Positions 62,246 to 64,000 of a DNA stretch of 64,000 nucleotides are shown here, in pieces. The DNA comes from Candidatus Tectimicrobiota bacterium (GTDB lineage: Bacteria > JACPUC01): positions 124,001 through 188,000 of the forward strand of contig JACPUC010000008.1 of assembly GCA_016192455.1 (NCBI GenBank), written 5' to 3'. The notes under the pieces were generated by a model that was not told where the DNA came from, ran no database searches, and worked only from the letters and a program-made list of their open reading frames with translations. Positions within the stretch are counted from its first letter, which is position 1, and every line of letters starts with the position of its first letter. Both the position numbers and the translations under genes were made by a program.

Positions 62246-62495
62246 CGGTTCCGGAAAATTCTTCCCTTGCTTTCCGGTGCTTCCCTAGCTAGAGAACTAC
62301 GCTCATGTGCCGTGCCCCGTGAGAAATCGACTGCCTCCTTGGGTCCACGCTGAAATTTGGGTCTGGATCTTAGAGCCATCTGGAAAGACAAGCAGCCTGC
62401 CGAGCGCTAAGCGAAGCCATGGCGTCCGCACCGACTTCATGGGAACCTTGCTGATCGCAGGCGAAAACACGAGTCGGAATTTTCTTTCCAAACTC

Positions 62496-63239
62496 TCACG
62501 GATAGGGATGAACAACACGCAGACCGCGCTGCGCCACGGCATCCAGCGCCAGGCGGGAGAGCTCCGGCACATCTTCCTTCATGCCAAGGATAACGAGATG
62601 ATCTCCTGTGCGCACACCGCGTGGATCATCGGAGTAGTTTTCGCCGATGGCGTCTCCTTTAAGTATAAGGAAGCTCAGAACAGCATGGAGCCGCTTGCGC
62701 ATAAAGTCAATAAGAGGGACCAATGCGTAACTATTTTGGTAATACTTTTTCCTTGTAATAATGTCCCCCTCACCAGGTTTTGCCCATTGAAACATGTTAA
62801 TGATAATCAGCCGCCTTGACACCCGGATCAATTCACTTACTGGTCTCTCATAGTGTCGCTGATGCTCAATCACGCTCTTCACATAACTTACATCAAAAGC
62901 GCCATCGGAGAAGGGGAGACGCCGGATATTTGCTTTCCTGAATTGCACCTGAGGGAACTCTTTCTTTCCCGCCCGCAGGAATTGCGAGGCACCGTCAACA
63001 ACAGTGTAGTTCGTTGCCGCCAGACCGCCCCGCGCCGCCAACATTCGCAGCTCATGACAGCTCCCTGCCCCCACCTCCAAGATCGACGAAAGACGCCGCA
63101 GGAGCATGAAGGAGACGAACCACTCACGATCGGGATGGTGATCTTCGAGATACCCGTGGGCAGGCCTTTCAGCCCAGCGTGGGTCTGGGATGAGACCAAG
63201 TGCGGCAAGATAGTTCTTCACGCGCCGAAGACCACGCAT
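62496..63239 (-). CDS. Class I SAM-dependent methyltransferase (Methyltransf_11-like)
   Basis: 247 residues. ATG 63239 follows AAAGGGGAGGAGG, a strong site that excludes the longer frame. ILEVGAGSCHELRMLAARGG is motif I, NYTVVDGASQFL motif II, and LPFSDGAFDVSYVKSVIEH motif IV. The C-terminal part (PRGVRTGDHLVILGM) is less conserved. It probably methylates a sugar or lipid intermediate. The gene lies in the lower-G+C patch with the ParB-like gene, 26 bases after the radical SAM stop. Confidence 0.8.
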   Translation of the reverse strand: MRGLRRVKNYLAALGLIPDPRWAERPAHGYLEDHHPDREWFVSFMLLRRLSSILEVGAGSCHELRMLAARGGLAATNYTVVDGASQFLRAGKKEFPQVQFRKANIRRLPFSDGAFDVSYVKSVIEHQRHYERPVSELIRVSRRLIIINMFQWAKPGEGDIITRKKYYQNSYALVPLIDFMRKRLHAVLSFLILKGDAIGENYSDDPRGVRTGDHLVILGMKEDVPELSRLALDAVAQRGLRVVHPYP

Positions 63240-63265
63240 CCTCCTCCCCTTTGAGACCGGAGTCG

Positions 63266-64000
63266 TTATCGGACTGAACGCGAGTAGAGCAACCTGGGAT
63301 TGCGCTCCTTCACCACGGCAGCCCAGGCGTAGGCCGGATGCCGCACGGTGGTCGCCAGGGCGCGCCAGGCGGCTCGGACGCGACTGTAAGTGGCGCTCCG
63401 CCGCACCACGTCCTTCAACGCACGCCAGGCCAGGCCCGGGGCATAGCAGGCGTAGAGGCGCACGTGGAAGTACTTCACGAAGCGCACGATCTCGGCTTCG
63501 GAGAGGAGGTCGTTCTTGATGACACTGTGGGCGAAGTAGTTGTCGTAGTGGCCGGTCACCAGTTTCTTCTCGAAGCACTCATCGCCCAGCGCCGTGCCGC
63601 GATAGGGATAGAAGATGCTGATCTGCGCGCGCGCCGGCTTGATGCGGCGATTGAACGCCAAGGTCTTGCGCATCGTCTCCCTGGTCTCGCCCGGCACCCC
63701 CACCATGTTGAACGAGTGCATCGGAATGCCGACCTTGCGAGCCAGCTCAAAGACTTCAATGATCTGCCGGTCTTTCATCCTGCGCTTCAGGATATGCGTG
63801 CGCAGGTCTTCATCACCCGTCTCAACGCCGACCTGGATGAGACTGCACCCCATGTCCTTCAGCGCCTCCAGGACCTCGCGATCGATGGTCTCGACGCGAC
63901 CGTTGACCATGAAGTTGACGCGCTTGAGGTGCTCCGGGTAATGGTTCGCCAGCTCCAGCAGCCATTTCTTGTTGATGGTAAAGAGATCATCATCGATGAC
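63266..64000 (-). CDS. Radical SAM protein, C-terminal part (5' end beyond window)
   Basis: 245 residues are visible. The fragment enters at VIDDDLFTINKKWLLEL, the conserved stretch of B12-binding-domain radical SAM proteins, then VNFMVNGRVETIDREVL, SLIQVGVETGDEDLRTHIL and NMVGVPGETRETMRKTL (the barrel's GxPGET). The Cys cluster and B12 domain would lie upstream, outside the window. These enzymes methylate or rearrange sugars and lipids. The C-terminus (YSRVRAAWRALATTV) is helical and basic. Confidence 0.88.
   Translation of the reverse strand, partial: VIDDDLFTINKKWLLELANHYPEHLKRVNFMVNGRVETIDREVLEALKDMGCSLIQVGVETGDEDLRTHILKRRMKDRQIIEVFELARKVGIPMHSFNMVGVPGETRETMRKTLAFNRRIKPARAQISIFYPYRGTALGDECFEKKLVTGHYDNYFAHSVIKNDLLSEAEIVRFVKYFHVRLYACYAPGLAWRALKDVVRRSATYSRVRAAWRALATTVRHPAYAWAAVVKERNPRLLYSRSVR

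Noticed and set aside
61703-62353. 216-residue plus-strand frame opposite the ParB-like gene
   Set aside because: The minus strand contains the GHHRAA motif and fits the all-minus operon; the plus frame lacks a domain and a convincing ribosome binding site.
1-64000. CRISPR arrays, tRNA or rRNA genes, insertion sequences
   Set aside because: No spaced direct repeats, cloverleaf-like segments, rRNA stretches or transposase sequences were seen on reading the window.

Overview
The window is G+C-rich (near 70% by eye) chromosomal DNA from a Gram-negative-type bacterium. An isolated UbiD-family decarboxylase, Liv-type ABC components, a UGSC selenoprotein, an aa3-type oxidase operon and a very large glycan locus would suit an uncultivated soil or groundwater lineage such as Rokubacteria/Methylomirabilota or Tectomicrobia. 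That placement is a guess; no rRNA gene is present.

Left part (1-12 kb), mostly housekeeping and metabolism: the 5' end of a LivK-like binding protein, a UbiD-family decarboxylase, and a minus-strand pair made of a UGSC selenoprotein with an in-frame TGA and an unrecognised 354-aa protein. Then come rpmB (ribosomal protein L28) behind a good promoter, a DUF445 membrane protein, an orphan LivF ATPase, a hybrid histidine kinase, tatA with its own promoter and a strong terminator, and a bifunctional (p)ppGpp synthetase/hydrolase.

Middle part (12-24 kb): a complete cytochrome c oxidase operon in the order coxB, coxA, ctaA, ctaB, first coxC, a small CAVC membrane protein, second coxC, coxD, sco, DUF420. 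It is preceded by about 1.1 kb of non-coding DNA carrying a sigma70-like promoter. A small minus-strand membrane protein and a two-gene ABC-2 exporter follow. CoxA keeps the D-channel residues but lacks the K-channel lysine. The Sco protein has an insertion of about 80 residues.

Right part (24-64 kb), all on the minus strand: one very large surface-glycan locus. It encodes at least eight glycosyltransferases, three polytopic glycan membrane enzymes, a MsbA/PglK-type ABC flippase, methyltransferases, a carbamoyltransferase, a full asparagine synthetase and a stand-alone PP-loop amidotransferase-like protein. Two separate CMP-sugar activation modules are visible. The first is NeuA1, Gfo/Idh, a PtmA-like SDR and a NeuB-TIM-barrel fusion, in an operon whose distal part is of clearly lower G+C. 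The second is NeuA2, a HAD phosphatase, an SDR and a PGDH-like 2-hydroxyacid dehydrogenase. A myo-inositol-1-phosphate synthase is translationally coupled to a DegT/StrS aminotransferase, which suggests an amino-inositol building block. Many genes overlap by 1 or 4 bases (TGATG, ATGA, GTGA). One methyltransferase gene is split by a frameshift. The last gene is the 3' part of a radical SAM enzyme cut by the window end.
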